From: Paracoccus albus
GTDB lineage: Bacteria > Pseudomonadota > Alphaproteobacteria > Rhodobacterales > Rhodobacteraceae
Length of the DNA: 64,000 bases
Direction: 5' to 3'
Assembly: GCF_027913035.1 (NCBI RefSeq)
Contig: NZ_CP115775.1
Location: forward strand, 3,078,501 to 3,142,500
The notes under the pieces were generated by a model. It made no database searches. It saw nothing but the letters and a program-made list of their open reading frames with translations, and was not told the origin of the DNA. Made by a program: the position numbers and the translations under genes. Shown here in pieces: positions 27,190-36,383 of this stretch; within the stretch, counting starts at the first letter, position 1, and every line of letters starts with the position of its first letter.

Positions 27190-27216
27190 CCGGGGCGCTG
27201 CCCCGGACCCCGGGGT
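27190..27216. repeat. GC-rich palindromic intergenic element
   Basis: Between ruvB and the thioesterase gene lies a compact palindrome. CCGGGGC (27190-27196) and GCCCCGG (27200-27206) are separated by GCT, followed by the self-complementary ACCCCGGGGT (27207-27216). Its composition and the GGCGCTGCCCCGGACCCC pattern resemble dispersed intergenic repeats that I recall from Rhodobacteraceae genomes. Only one copy is in this window, so its repeat nature is inferred. Confidence 0.45.
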
Positions 27217-27234
27217 ATTGGGAGGTGAAGAAGA

Positions 27235-27642
27235 ATGAGCACCGAGGAAAGGGTCCGCGCAAGCTTCGCGAAGCAGACCATGATGCAGAGTTTGGGGGCG
27301 GAACTGGAAAGCGTTGCGGAGGGGTGGGTCGTGATTACGTCGCCGATTCTGCCCACGGTTTTGCAGCAGCAGGGCGCGGGTCATGCAGGGCTGGCCTTTT
27401 CCATCGGCGATTCGGCGGCGGGTTATTCCGCGCTGACGATGATGGAAGAGGGCAAAGAGGTCATGACGGTTGAGATGAAGATCAACCTGATGGCGCCCGC
27501 TATCGGTGATCGTCTGGTGGCCGAGGGCCGCGTGATCCGCGCCGGCCGCCGTATCGTGGTGGTCGCCGCGGATGTGTTTGCCGAGAAAGACGGTACCCGC
27601 AAACATGTTGCCATGCTGCAGGGCACCATGATCCCGGTTTAA
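27235..27642 (+). CDS. PaaI-family hotdog thioesterase
   Basis: The 135-residue protein is a single hotdog-fold domain of the PaaI/4HBT group. The visible features are QQGAGHAGLAFSIGDSAAGYSAL, the helix with the catalytic Asp-Ser region, and the beta strand VEMKINLMAPAIGDRLVAEGRVI. It should hydrolyse an acyl-CoA or aryl-acyl-CoA thioester, and the substrate is unknown. GGAGG lies about 10 bases before the ATG. Its stop overlaps the convergent peroxiredoxin gene by 4 bp. It follows ruvB after the GC-rich palindrome. Confidence 0.83.
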   Translation: MSTEERVRASFAKQTMMQSLGAELESVAEGWVVITSPILPTVLQQQGAGHAGLAFSIGDSAAGYSALTMMEEGKEVMTVEMKINLMAPAIGDRLVAEGRVIRAGRRIVVVAADVFAEKDGTRKHVAMLQGTMIPV

Positions 27643-28124
27643 GCTTTCTCCAGCAATGCCTCTCCGCCAGAGATCGAGCATTCGCCGGGCGATTCCTCGA
27701 CCTGAAGGGTTTCGATCGTACCGTCCTCGACCAGCATGGCATAGCGCCTGGAGCGGTCGTAAAGGCCAGCCGGCGGGGCGTCGAAATTCATGCCCATGGC
27801 CTTGGTGAAGCTGCCATCGGCGTCTGACAGAAAGGTCAGCCCGGCCTCGCCCGCGCCGGTGTCTTTTTCCCATGCGCCCATGACAAAGGGGTCGTTGACG
27901 CTGATACAGACGATCCGGTCGATGCCTTTCTCCCGGAACTTGTCGGCTGTTCGCATGAAGCTGGGGACGTGCTGGGTCGAACAGGTTCCTGTGAACGCAC
28001 CCGGCAGGGCGAAAATGGCGACGCGACCGGCCTTATAGTCGGACATGTCCACCTGCGCCGGGCCGTCTTCGGTCATTTTCAGCAGCTTGCCACCTGGAAG
28101 TTTGTCACCTTCGGTAAGAGCCAT
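27639..28124 (-). CDS. Peroxiredoxin (Prx5 type)
   Basis: This 161-residue thiol peroxidase reduces hydrogen peroxide and organic peroxides. The peroxidatic Cys48 is in PGAFTGTCS, the Prx5 family motif, and WEKDTGAGEA is the matching helix region. A further Cys occurs in the C-terminal ESPGECSISGGEALL and could serve as resolving residue. The ATG at 28124 has AAAGGA at the right distance. It is the last gene of the asd-yggT-hydrolase-recQ run, 64 bp after recQ, and may have its own promoter. Confidence 0.9.
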   Translation of the reverse strand: MALTEGDKLPGGKLLKMTEDGPAQVDMSDYKAGRVAIFALPGAFTGTCSTQHVPSFMRTADKFREKGIDRIVCISVNDPFVMGAWEKDTGAGEAGLTFLSDADGSFTKAMGMNFDAPPAGLYDRSRRYAMLVEDGTIETLQVEESPGECSISGGEALLEKA

Positions 28125-28188
28125 GAGCGTATCCTTTCGCTTGGGTTTCGTGGCAGAGCCTAGCGGATGCCGACCTGGCGGCAAGGGT

Positions 28189-30228
28189 TCAAAGTGACGC
28201 GATGTCGTGCAGGAACGCTTCGCCGAACCGGTCCAGTCTTGCATCGTCAAGCAGGCGGGACAGCGATTCGCGGCTGGCAGGCCGGGCTTCGGCGATGCGG
28301 CGAAGCTGGGTGGTTGAGCAGCTGAGCGGCTTTTCGGTGCCATCTTCGCCTCGCGCCAGCCGCATCTGGGTTTCAGCGAGACGGTCGAAGAGTGCGCCGG
28401 CCTCGCGCCCAGCAAGTGCGCGGCGCTGCGGGTGCATGGGCGCGGCCTCTCCCGCGATTACGGATATGAAGGCATCGCCATAGCTGTCCAGCTTCTTTGC
28501 ACCTACGCCGTTGATCCGGGCCATCTCATCCAGCGTCTGCGGGCGGCGTTCGGCCATTTCCTGCAAGGTCCGGTCGGGGAAGATGACATAGGCCGGGACA
28601 CGCTGCGCCTCTGCCAAAGCGCGGCGTTTGGCCTTGAGGGCGGAAAACAGCGGTGCATCTTCTTCGGAGACCTGCATTTTAGGGGTGAATGCGGGCTTGG
28701 CGCGTTTGATGCTGTCTTCGCGCAACGTCACCTGCGCCTCGCCCCGCAGGATCGGGTGGGCGGTTTCGGTGATATGCAGGGCACCGTGGCGCGAGGGGTC
28801 GGGGCGGCACAGATCGCGGCCCATCATCTGGCGGATGATGGCCTGCCATTGTGGCTTGGACCATTCCTTGCCGACGCCGAATGTGGGCAGGCGGCTGTGA
28901 CCACGCTCGCGTATCTTGTCGGTTTCATTGCCGGTCAGGATGTCGATGATATGGCCCGCCCCGAACCATTCCCCGCTGCGCAACATGGCCGAAAGCGCCA
29001 TCTGCACGGGCTTGGTCGCATCGAAGATATCGGGCGGGCTCTGGCAGAGATCGCAGTTTCCGCAAGGCTCGGACTCGTCACCGAAATAGGCCAGCAGCAG
29101 CACACGGCGGCAAGCGGTCGCCTCTGCCAGACCGAGAAGCGCATTCAGCCTTGCGTGGTCCGCATCCTTGCGGTCATTCTCGGCCAGCCCCTCGTCGATC
29201 TGGGCGCGGCGCATGCGGATATCGTCTGGGCCATAGAGGGTCAGGGTTTCCGCCGGTGCGCCGTCGCGGCCTGCGCGACCGATTTCCTGATAATAGGCCT
29301 CGATGGATTTGGGCAGGTCGGCATGGGCAACCCAGCGGATGTCGGGTTTGTCGATGCCCATGCCAAAGGCGACCGTAGCAGCCACTATCAGCCCGTCCTC
29401 GCGCTGAAACCGGGCCTCGGCCTCGCGGCGGGCGTCAGCCTCCATCCCGCCGTGATAATGCAGCGCGGGATGGCCTGCGGCGTTCAGCGCGGCGGCCAGC
29501 GTTTCCGTCTTGGCGCGGCTGCCGCAATAGACGATGCCCGACTGGCCGGGACGCGCGGCGACGAAATCCATGATCTGGCGGCGAGGCTGGTTCTTGGGTT
29601 GAAATGCCAGATGAATATTTGGACGGTCGAAGCCGCGCAGGAAGGTGACAGGCTCGGCCCCGCCGAAAAGCCGCGTGACGATCTCGGCACGCGTTTCGGC
29701 ATCGGCGGTCGCGGTGAAGGCGGAAAGAGGCACGTTCAGCGTGCGTTTCAGCTCTCCGATGCGGAGGTAATCGGGGCGGAAGTCGTGCCCCCACTGGCTG
29801 ACGCAATGCGCCTCATCCACGGCAATGGCTGTGACGCCTGCACGGCGCAGCAGGTTCAGCGTCCCGCCAGAGGCGAGGCGTTCAGGCGCCATATAAAGCA
29901 GCTTCAGGCTGCGTTCGCGGATGGCTGCGAAAACATCATCCGTCTCTGCTTCCGTGTTGCCCGAGGTCAGCGCCCCTGCCGCTACGCCTGCCTCGCGCAT
30001 CGCGCGGACCTGATCCCGCATCAGCGCAATCAGCGGAGAGATTACGACTGTCACGCCATCGCGCATCAGCGCGGGCAGCTGATAGCACAGCGACTTGCCG
30101 CCGCCCGTTGGCATGATGGCCAGCACGTTCTGATTGCTGGCTACGGCAGAAACGATTTCCTGCTGGCCAGGGCGAAAGCCGTCAAAGCCCCAGATATCGC
30201 GCAGATGCTGGTCCGCAATATCCTTCAT
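28189..30228 (-). CDS. recQ: ATP-dependent DNA helicase RecQ
   Basis: RecQ unwinds DNA 3' to 5' in recombination and repair. The 679-residue protein has Walker A MPTGGGKS at 39-46, the DEAH box in VDEAHCVSQWGHDFRPDY, and helicase motif VI in QEIGRAGRDG. The zinc site cysteines are in ACRRVLLLAYFGDESEPC and GNCDLC. A winged-helix RQC region is followed by a HRDC domain (MARINGVGAKKLDSYG) and about 90 more residues resembling a second, degenerate HRDC. The start overlaps the upstream hydrolase stop by ATGA. Confidence 0.95.
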   Translation of the reverse strand: MKDIADQHLRDIWGFDGFRPGQQEIVSAVASNQNVLAIMPTGGGKSLCYQLPALMRDGVTVVISPLIALMRDQVRAMREAGVAAGALTSGNTEAETDDVFAAIRERSLKLLYMAPERLASGGTLNLLRRAGVTAIAVDEAHCVSQWGHDFRPDYLRIGELKRTLNVPLSAFTATADAETRAEIVTRLFGGAEPVTFLRGFDRPNIHLAFQPKNQPRRQIMDFVAARPGQSGIVYCGSRAKTETLAAALNAAGHPALHYHGGMEADARREAEARFQREDGLIVAATVAFGMGIDKPDIRWVAHADLPKSIEAYYQEIGRAGRDGAPAETLTLYGPDDIRMRRAQIDEGLAENDRKDADHARLNALLGLAEATACRRVLLLAYFGDESEPCGNCDLCQSPPDIFDATKPVQMALSAMLRSGEWFGAGHIIDILTGNETDKIRERGHSRLPTFGVGKEWSKPQWQAIIRQMMGRDLCRPDPSRHGALHITETAHPILRGEAQVTLREDSIKRAKPAFTPKMQVSEEDAPLFSALKAKRRALAEAQRVPAYVIFPDRTLQEMAERRPQTLDEMARINGVGAKKLDSYGDAFISVIAGEAAPMHPQRRALAGREAGALFDRLAETQMRLARGEDGTEKPLSCSTTQLRRIAEARPASRESLSRLLDDARLDRFGEAFLHDIASL

Positions 30229-31028
30229 GGTGCCAGTTCCAGCCGGTGCAGCCAATCGTCGACAAGTGCGCGCATCAGCGGCATTTGGTGGTCCAGCGGG
30301 TATTCGTGGCTTGCCGCGTCCAGCAAGGCGAGGCTGGCGCGCGACCAGTGCGCAAAGCGGGAAAACGCATCACGCCAGCCAACATTGTCGTCCTGCCGGG
30401 CAAGGACGATCAGCGCCGGACGTTCGAAACGGTCCAGATTGCGGCGGAGGTCATAGCGGACCGGATCATCGCGGACAGGGGAAATTGCATCAAGATTGGC
30501 GCGTCGCATGGCGGGGGCGACCCGCTCGCGCAGCTTGCGGTAAAGGTCGCGGGTCCAGATGGGATCAGCAATAAGGGGTGCCTGATCCGTGGGTAAAGTC
30601 CGCCCCGCCTCTTGGTCAGAGGGCATGTTTGACAGTGGTGCGAACGGATCTAAGTCGCGTCGATCCTCTGGCCCGTGAACCAGCGGCACGCGCAAAAGAA
30701 GGCCCCGTACCTTTTCCGGCATCCTTGCGGCCACGCCACAAGCGATCAGCGCGCCAGCCGATGTCCCGGACAAAAGAAAGGGCTCGCCCGACGTCAGAAG
30801 GTCAATTTCAGTGACCAGCAAATCGGCATAGGCGTCAAGATCATGCGGGACGGGGCTGTCTGCGCTTTCACCCATGCCGGGCATGTCGATATAGATCCGA
30901 CGATAGCCTCGGTCGGCAAAGGCCGCGTCATATGTCGCGGCCTCGTCATTGTGATCCATCATCCAGCCATGCAGGAACACGACCGGCGGGCCATCACCTT
31001 CCGATCTGCTCCAGAGGCTGCTCGGCAT
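30225..31028 (-). CDS. Alpha/beta hydrolase
   Basis: The 267-residue protein has the alpha/beta hydrolase elements: oxyanion segment VVFLHGWMMDHNDE, the nucleophile elbow SGTSAGALIA with Ser in G-x-S-x-G, an acidic residue in LARQDDNVGW and the C-terminal His in DAASHEYPLD. No signal peptide is present. Substrate is unknown. I use the ATG at 31028, which overlaps the yggT stop (TGATG). Upstream in-frame starts would run through yggT. It is joined to recQ by an ATGA overlap. Confidence 0.85.
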   Translation of the reverse strand: MPSSLWSRSEGDGPPVVFLHGWMMDHNDEAATYDAAFADRGYRRIYIDMPGMGESADSPVPHDLDAYADLLVTEIDLLTSGEPFLLSGTSAGALIACGVAARMPEKVRGLLLRVPLVHGPEDRRDLDPFAPLSNMPSDQEAGRTLPTDQAPLIADPIWTRDLYRKLRERVAPAMRRANLDAISPVRDDPVRYDLRRNLDRFERPALIVLARQDDNVGWRDAFSRFAHWSRASLALLDAASHEYPLDHQMPLMRALVDDWLHRLELAP

Positions 31029-31321
31029 CAGTAGCCAAGGAAGAAGCCGGCGTTGTTCGCCAGTGCCGTCCGGATAATGATTATGATGATAAAGACGACC
31101 AGCGGTGCCAGATCCAGCCCGCCGGTATCTGGCAGCATCCGGCGAACGGGGGCATAGATCGGCTCCAGCAGGCGGTTGAGGCCGTCCCAAAGCGTCGCAA
31201 CCATTGGCTGGCGCAGGTTCAGGACCTGAAAATTGATCAGCCATGACATGATGATATGCGCGAACATAAGGAACCACAGCACGCTGAGGATCAGGTCAAT
31301 CGCCTGGTAAAGAGTCGCCAT
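31028..31321 (-). CDS. YggT family membrane protein
   Basis: The 97-residue protein has two hydrophobic YggT segments separated by a loop with NLRQPMVATLWDGLNRLLEPIY and PVRRMLPDTGGLDLAPLVVF, which are the family motifs (L-x-P-x-R-x-x-(I/L)P). YggT proteins are small inner-membrane proteins, related to plant CCB3, with an unclear role; some have been linked to cell division and osmotic shock. It starts 4 bp after the asd stop and overlaps the downstream hydrolase. Confidence 0.88.
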   Translation of the reverse strand: MATLYQAIDLILSVLWFLMFAHIIMSWLINFQVLNLRQPMVATLWDGLNRLLEPIYAPVRRMLPDTGGLDLAPLVVFIIIIIIRTALANNAGFFLGY

Positions 31322-31325
31322 GTGC

Positions 31326-32474
31326 TCAGCCCTCGATCAGAATACGCAACATGCGGCGTAACGGTTCGGCCGCGCCCCACAGAAGCTGGTCGCCGACGGT
31401 AAAGGCACCGACATATTCCGGGCCCATCGCCAGTTTGCGGATGCGACCGACCGGGATATTCATGGTGCCGGTGACGGCAACCGGGGTCAGATCACGCATC
31501 GTCGCCTCTTTCTCGTTAGGGACGACCTTGGACCACGGATTGTCTTCTTCGATCAGCGCTTCGATCTCGCCCACCGGAACGTCGCCCTTCAGCTTGAAGG
31601 TCAGCGCCTGAGAGTGGCAGCGCATCGCGCCAATGCGCACGCAGAAGCCATCCACCGGAATCGCACGTTCATCCGAGCCGCCAAGCGCATCGGGGCCACG
31701 GCCCAGAATCTTGTTCGTCTCGGCCATGCCTTTCCACTCTTCCTTGGAAACGCCATTGCCAAGGTCTGCGTCGATCCACGGGATCAGAGAGCCGCCCAGA
31801 ACAGCGCCGAACTGTTCCGATTCCGCGCCGTCCAGCATCGCTTTCTGACGCGCCAGAATCTGGCGGTCGATTTCGAGGATCGCTGATTTCGGGTCGTCCA
31901 GAAGCGGCTTCACTTCGGCATTCAGCGTGCCGAACTGGGTCAGCAACTCTCGCATATGCTTGGCACCTCCACCAGAGGCCGCCTGATAGGTCTGTGTGGA
32001 CATCCATTCGACCAGACCGGCCTTGAACAGCGCGCCTACGCCCATCAGCATACAGGACACGGTGCAATTGCCGCCGACCCAGTTGCGGTTGCCAGCGGCC
32101 ATCGCATCATCGATCTGCGGGCGGTTGACCGGATCAAGCACGATCAGCGCATCATCCTTCATCCGCAGTGTCGATGCGGCGTCGATCCAGTGGCCGTCCC
32201 AGCCCTCGCCACGCAGCTTGGCATGAACCTGCGTCGTATAATCCCCGCCTTGACAGGACAGGACGATGTCGCAGGCTTTCAGCGCTGCAAGATCATAGGC
32301 ATCTGCCAGCGGCTGATCGCCAAGGGGCGCCGATCCACCGGCATTCGAGGTCGAGAAGAAGACGGGCTCGATCAGGGCGAAGTCGCCTTCGTCCGTCATG
32401 CGGTCCATCAGGACCGATCCGACCATGCCCCGCCAGCCCACAAGGCCGACGCGTGGCGTTCCGTTTATCGCCAT
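31326..32474 (-). CDS. asd: Aspartate-semialdehyde dehydrogenase, E. coli-type
   Basis: Asd reduces aspartyl phosphate to aspartate semialdehyde for lysine/diaminopimelate, threonine and methionine. The 382-residue protein has the opening [18 protein letters not shown], the catalytic Cys137 in GGNCTVSCM, and the substrate-binding segments [14 protein letters not shown] and [13 protein letters not shown]. The sequence is closer to the long enterobacterial type than to the shorter type common in Gram-positives. The ATG at 32474 fits the E. coli start and has GGAG upstream; another in-frame ATG at 32501 is possible. It heads a dense minus-strand run to recQ. Confidence 0.93.
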   Translation of the reverse strand: MAINGTPRVGLVGWRGMVGSVLMDRMTDEGDFALIEPVFFSTSNAGGSAPLGDQPLADAYDLAALKACDIVLSCQGGDYTTQVHAKLRGEGWDGHWIDAASTLRMKDDALIVLDPVNRPQIDDAMAAGNRNWVGGNCTVSCMLMGVGALFKAGLVEWMSTQTYQAASGGGAKHMRELLTQFGTLNAEVKPLLDDPKSAILEIDRQILARQKAMLDGAESEQFGAVLGGSLIPWIDADLGNGVSKEEWKGMAETNKILGRGPDALGGSDERAIPVDGFCVRIGAMRCHSQALTFKLKGDVPVGEIEALIEEDNPWSKVVPNEKEATMRDLTPVAVTGTMNIPVGRIRKLAMGPEYVGAFTVGDQLLWGAAEPLRRMLRILIEG

Positions 32475-32613
32475 CGTCTTACTCCGTATAAATGCCAGCA
32501 TTCACCTAAGGCAGTGTCGCGCCTCGTGCAAGCTTGCGTGGGTGGAGTTGCGCGACGTTCACATTGACACCACCGGATGCGCTGATACCCCGGCACCAAC
32601 AGGAGGCCGTTGC

Positions 32614-33183
32614 ATGTATCCGCTGATCCGCTTTGCAAAGGAAATGATAAAATTCCGGAATGCGCCCAAGCTGGGGCCGCTGGACACGCATGTTTCGACG
32701 CATATGTGCTGGCCTTGGGATCTTGATCCCTGGATCGAGCTGAACAATGGCCGGACGCTGACCCTGTACGATCTGGGGCGGATACCGATGGCGTCCCGCA
32801 CCGGCCTGATCCATGTGCTGCGCGAAAAGGGCTGGGGTATCACGGTTGCGGGCAATTCGACCCGCTATCGTCGCCGTATCCGCGTGTTCCACCGCTTTAC
32901 CATGCTGTCGCGCCTGATCGGCTGGGATCATCGCTTCATCTATATGGAGCAGTCGATGTGGCGGAATGGCGAATGCTGTAACCATATGCTTTTGCGCAGC
33001 GCTGTGACCGGGCCGAATGGCATCGTCGCGCCGTCCGAGGTCTTCCTCGCGCTTGGACAAGAGATGGAAAGCCCCGAATTGCCCCAATGGGCCACCGCGT
33101 GGATCGAGGCTGACGCGCAGCGTCCTTGGCCGCCGGTCGTTCCGGATGACGCCCGTGCCGCCGTCGCTGACAAAGCGCCCTAG
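32614..33183 (+). CDS. Acyl-CoA thioesterase-like (THEM6/4HBT_2) protein
   Basis: The 189-residue protein has a hotdog-like thioesterase fold. Recognisable stretches are TLYDLGRIPMASRTGL (early helix with an Asp), FHRFTMLSRLIGWDHRFIYME and GECCNHMLLRSAVTGPNG. These match the THEM6/YbgC-like group in which the strand pattern R-x-x-x-V-F-x-x-F/x-W-D-x-R is conserved. AGGAGG at 32601-32606 fixes the start at 32614. It is divergent from asd and 92 bp upstream of the transporter gene. Physiological substrate is unknown. Confidence 0.75.
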   Translation: MYPLIRFAKEMIKFRNAPKLGPLDTHVSTHMCWPWDLDPWIELNNGRTLTLYDLGRIPMASRTGLIHVLREKGWGITVAGNSTRYRRRIRVFHRFTMLSRLIGWDHRFIYMEQSMWRNGECCNHMLLRSAVTGPNGIVAPSEVFLALGQEMESPELPQWATAWIEADAQRPWPPVVPDDARAAVADKAP

Positions 33184-33275
33184 ATCAGCGATTTGCGGAA
33201 AAAGCGAAAAGAAACTTGCCAAAGCGGCGCCTGTCCGGCCTTATCGCGCGGAAACGACGACGGGCAGGACAGAAA

Positions 33276-34631
33276 GTGAACCGAAAACGCATCTGGGGCT
33301 GGTGGTTCTTCGATTGGGCAGGACAGCCCTATCACACGCTTTTGGTGTCGTTCATCTTTTCGATTTATTATTCCGAGGTGGCACGGCGGGAATTCATGTC
33401 TCGGGGCCTCGACGCCACGCAGGCGGGGGTAGAGGCGCAGGCGCTCTGGGGTTACGGTCTGGCAATCGGCGGTGCTGCCATTGCCATTCTTGCCCCGATC
33501 CTTGGTGCCGTGGCAGATTCCACGGGACGACGCCTGCCCTGGGTCTGGTTCTTTTCAGGCATGATCGTGGTCGGATCTGCGGGCTTGTGGTGGCTGACTC
33601 CGGATAATCCCAACCTTCTGCAGGCGGTATTCTTCTTCGGCATCGGGCTTGTCGGGCTGGAGCTTGCGACGATCTTCACCAACGCGCTTTTGCCCAGCCT
33701 CGGCTCTCGCCAAGAGGTCGGGCAGATATCCGGATCGGGTTTTGCCTTTGGCTATCTTGGCGGGCTGACCTCACTTGCGATCATGTTGATCTTCTTTTCC
33801 GAGGGTGAGTCCGGCACGACGCTTGTCGGCCTGACCCCGCCTTTCGGCCTGGACCCGGAACTGCGCGAGGGCACGCGCTTTGTCGGCCCCTTCACGGCGA
33901 TCTGGTATGTCCTGTTCATGATCCCCTTTGCCCTTTGGGTCAAAGAGGCACCGGGAACCGGCCGCCCGCTTCGCCTTGGCGTCGCGATGGGCGAGCTTGG
34001 CCGTTTGCTGTCCAATCTGCCGAAGCGGCGCAGCCTGCTGAACTGGCTGCTTTCGTCGATGCTGTCGCGGGATGCGCTGAACGGTTTGTATCTGTTCGGC
34101 GGCGTCTATGCCGGAACGGTTCTGGGCTGGTCGGTCACGATGTCGGGCATCTTCGGTATCATCGGCGCAATTTCGGCGGCCCTGATTTCGTGGCTGGGCG
34201 GACATGCGGACCGGCGTTGGGGGCCGAAGCCGGTGATTATTGTCGCGATTGTCATGCTGTCACTGGTTTGCGTGATAGTTGTCAGTATGGATCGGCAAAG
34301 CCTGTTCGGTGTAGGTTTGCCGCCCGGTTCCAGCCTGCCGGATATTCTCTTTTTCATTTGCGGCGCGCTGATCGGCGGCGCAGGCGGTGCGATGCAGGCG
34401 TCGTCGCGCACGCTAACGGTCCGCCACACTAGCGAGGAACGCGCGACCGAGGTGTTTGGCCTATATGCGCTGTCCGGCAAGGCGACGGCCTTCCTTGCGC
34501 CTTTCTTCATCGCATTGGTGACAGACCTTAGCGGCAGCCAGCGGGTTGGCGTATCTCCGCTGATCGTGATGTTTATTCTGTCGCTAATCCTGCTAAGCTG
34601 GGTCAACAAAAACGGAGAGGCAGAGCAGTGA
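33276..34631 (+). CDS. MFS transporter, UMF1 (Atg22-like) family
   Basis: The protein of 451 residues has about 12 membrane segments and the UMF1 family opening IWGWWFFDWAGQPYHTLLVSFIF. Characteristic later motifs are APILGAVADSTGRRLPW and GAGGAMQASSRTLTVRHTSEE, plus FGLYALSGKATAFLAP. UMF1 proteins are poorly characterised exporters related to the vacuolar amino-acid effluxer Atg22. I prefer the GTG at 33276 with AGGA at 33266-33269; a TTG at 33216 would add a 20-residue basic N-terminus. The stop overlaps the mepA GTG start. Confidence 0.85.
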   Translation: MNRKRIWGWWFFDWAGQPYHTLLVSFIFSIYYSEVARREFMSRGLDATQAGVEAQALWGYGLAIGGAAIAILAPILGAVADSTGRRLPWVWFFSGMIVVGSAGLWWLTPDNPNLLQAVFFFGIGLVGLELATIFTNALLPSLGSRQEVGQISGSGFAFGYLGGLTSLAIMLIFFSEGESGTTLVGLTPPFGLDPELREGTRFVGPFTAIWYVLFMIPFALWVKEAPGTGRPLRLGVAMGELGRLLSNLPKRRSLLNWLLSSMLSRDALNGLYLFGGVYAGTVLGWSVTMSGIFGIIGAISAALISWLGGHADRRWGPKPVIIVAIVMLSLVCVIVVSMDRQSLFGVGLPPGSSLPDILFFICGALIGGAGGAMQASSRTLTVRHTSEERATEVFGLYALSGKATAFLAPFFIALVTDLSGSQRVGVSPLIVMFILSLILLSWVNKNGEAEQ

Positions 34632-35509
34632 TCCGCAAATTTATTCTGACTGTTGCCGCTGTGGCCGGGCTGGCGATGCCCGCTGCGGCCGATCCTTTGG
34701 CAAAAGACGTCTTTGGCCACGTTCCCGGCCCGACAGGCGGGGCAGGCGTTTCGATCGGCAGCTATTCCAAGGGCTGCGTTTCAGGGGCCGTGCAGCTTCC
34801 CGAAACGGGGCCGACATGGCAGGCGATGCGCTTGTCGCGCAATCGCAACTGGGCGCATCCAGAGATGGTGAAGTTCGTCATCGGCCTGTCGCAGGCCGCT
34901 ACGAAAATGGGTTGGCGCGGTCTTTACGTCGGCGATATGAGCCAGATGCGCGGTGGCCCGATGCTCAGCGGTCATGCCAGCCACCAGTTGGGGCTGGATG
35001 CCGATATATGGATGCTGCCGCCGTCGTCGCTTGGGCTGTCGCGCGCACAACGTGAGAACATCTCTTCCATCACTGTGGTTGCGCAGAACGGGTTGAGCGT
35101 GAATGGCAACTGGACGGGTTCGCATGCCGCGATCATTCAGTCGGCGGCGATGGACCCGCGCGTTGACCGGATATTCCTTGATGCCGCGATCAAGGTCGCG
35201 ATGTGCGACGCCAACCGCGACCGTGGTTCCTGGCTTCAGAAGCTGCGCCCGACGCCCAATCACGACTACCACTTCCATGTTCGCCTGAACTGTCCGGCAG
35301 GGAATAACGGTTGCAGGAATCCGGCATCGCCGGTTGCGGCACTGTCCGGCAATGACAATGGCTGCGGCGCCGCCCGGCAAGAGCTGGCGTACCGCGCCAA
35401 CCCCTCAAGCCGGCCGAAGGGTACACCGAACCCGAATTACCGCCACCCCCGCAGTTTCCGGCTAAGCGAGATGCCCCGTCAATGTCAGGCAGTCGCCACC
35501 GCCCGCTGA
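34628..35509 (+). CDS. mepA: Penicillin-insensitive murein DD-endopeptidase
   Basis: MepA is a periplasmic zinc LAS-type peptidase that cuts D-Ala-mDAP crosslinks. The 293-residue protein has a signal peptide ending near AAADP (residues 19-23). Zinc-site residues are in SGHASHQLGLDADIW (His119 and Asp126) and the C-terminal HDYHFHVRLNC. Paired cysteines (Cys50, NCPAGNNGC) suggest disulfides. A Pro/Asn-rich tail follows. The GTG start overlaps the transporter stop. The last 28 bp overlap the next gene, an unusually deep same-strand overlap. Confidence 0.93.
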   Translation: MIRKFILTVAAVAGLAMPAAADPLAKDVFGHVPGPTGGAGVSIGSYSKGCVSGAVQLPETGPTWQAMRLSRNRNWAHPEMVKFVIGLSQAATKMGWRGLYVGDMSQMRGGPMLSGHASHQLGLDADIWMLPPSSLGLSRAQRENISSITVVAQNGLSVNGNWTGSHAAIIQSAAMDPRVDRIFLDAAIKVAMCDANRDRGSWLQKLRPTPNHDYHFHVRLNCPAGNNGCRNPASPVAALSGNDNGCGAARQELAYRANPSSRPKGTPNPNYRHPRSFRLSEMPRQCQAVATAR

Positions 35510-36375
35510 TCCTTGCGTTCCTGATCTCGACACTGGCCCTGCCGTCCTATGGCAAGGCCAGTGTCGAATATGTGGGAACCTTCGTCTGGTCGCTGCCGGA
35601 AGCTGATTTCGGCGGCTTTTCCGGCATCGAAATCAGCGATGACGGATCAGAGTTTCATATCCTGTCCGACAGGGCGACGATCCGTTGGGGCCGCGTTGAT
35701 CGTGACCCGGCTGGCCGAATTCGTGGCATGCAGATGTCGGGCCGCGCACGACTGCAGGACAGTCAGGGCCGCATGCTGCAGCCGGGCTGGCAGGGCGACA
35801 GCGAAGGGCTTGCCATGGCGGACGGCGGCGGCTTCTGGGTCAGCTTTGAGGGGCTGGACCGGGTGGCCCGTTATGACGATCCGGATCAGCCCGCGATTCG
35901 TATTCCCGTACCCGACGCGTTCGAGGAACTGCCGGTGAACAGCGGGCTGGAGGCTCTGGCTGCAGATCAGGACGGCACGCTTTATGCCGTGCCAGAGCTG
36001 ATGTCGCAGGCGACCAACAGCTTTCCGGTCTGGCGGTTTCGCCGTGGCGAGTGGGATCAGCCGTTCAGTTTGCCTGCCGCGTCAAAATGGCAGTCGGTTG
36101 GTGCAGATATCGGGCCTGATGGCCGGCTCTATCTGCTGGAGCGCTATTTCCGGGGAATTCTGGGTTTCCAGTCGCGCGTGCGTCGCTTCAATCTGGCAGA
36201 GGATGGTGTCAGCGACGAGGAAGTTCTGCTGGAAAGCACGACCCTGCAATATGACAACCTCGAAGGCATTTCTGCATGGAGCGATGGTCAGGGCATCCGT
36301 ATAACGATGGTTTCGGATGACAACTTTCTGCCGATCCAGCGGACTGAACTGGTCGAGTATCGTATCCTGAATTGA
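35482..36375 (+). CDS. Phytase-like esterase domain protein, secreted
   Basis: The 297-residue protein has a signal peptide (about residues 1-25, LILAFLISTLALPSYGKA) and then an esterase-like phytase (PF13449-type) beta-propeller. Typical stretches are DFGGFSGIEISDDGSEFHIL, SDRATI, GDSEGLAMADGG and NLEGISAW. Activity of this family is not well defined; the domain was named for similarity to phytase. It overlaps the end of mepA by 28 bp, so it is almost surely co-expressed with it. It converges with the LysR gene 8 bp away. Confidence 0.83.
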   Translation: MSGSRHRPLILAFLISTLALPSYGKASVEYVGTFVWSLPEADFGGFSGIEISDDGSEFHILSDRATIRWGRVDRDPAGRIRGMQMSGRARLQDSQGRMLQPGWQGDSEGLAMADGGGFWVSFEGLDRVARYDDPDQPAIRIPVPDAFEELPVNSGLEALAADQDGTLYAVPELMSQATNSFPVWRFRRGEWDQPFSLPAASKWQSVGADIGPDGRLYLLERYFRGILGFQSRVRRFNLAEDGVSDEEVLLESTTLQYDNLEGISAWSDGQGIRITMVSDDNFLPIQRTELVEYRILN

Positions 36376-36383
36376 GCGTCGCG

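Noticed and set aside
33216..33275. TTG start giving a 20-residue basic extension to the UMF1-type transporter
   Set aside because: The GTG at 33276 has a better ribosome site and gives the family-typical start just before IWGWWFFDWAG.
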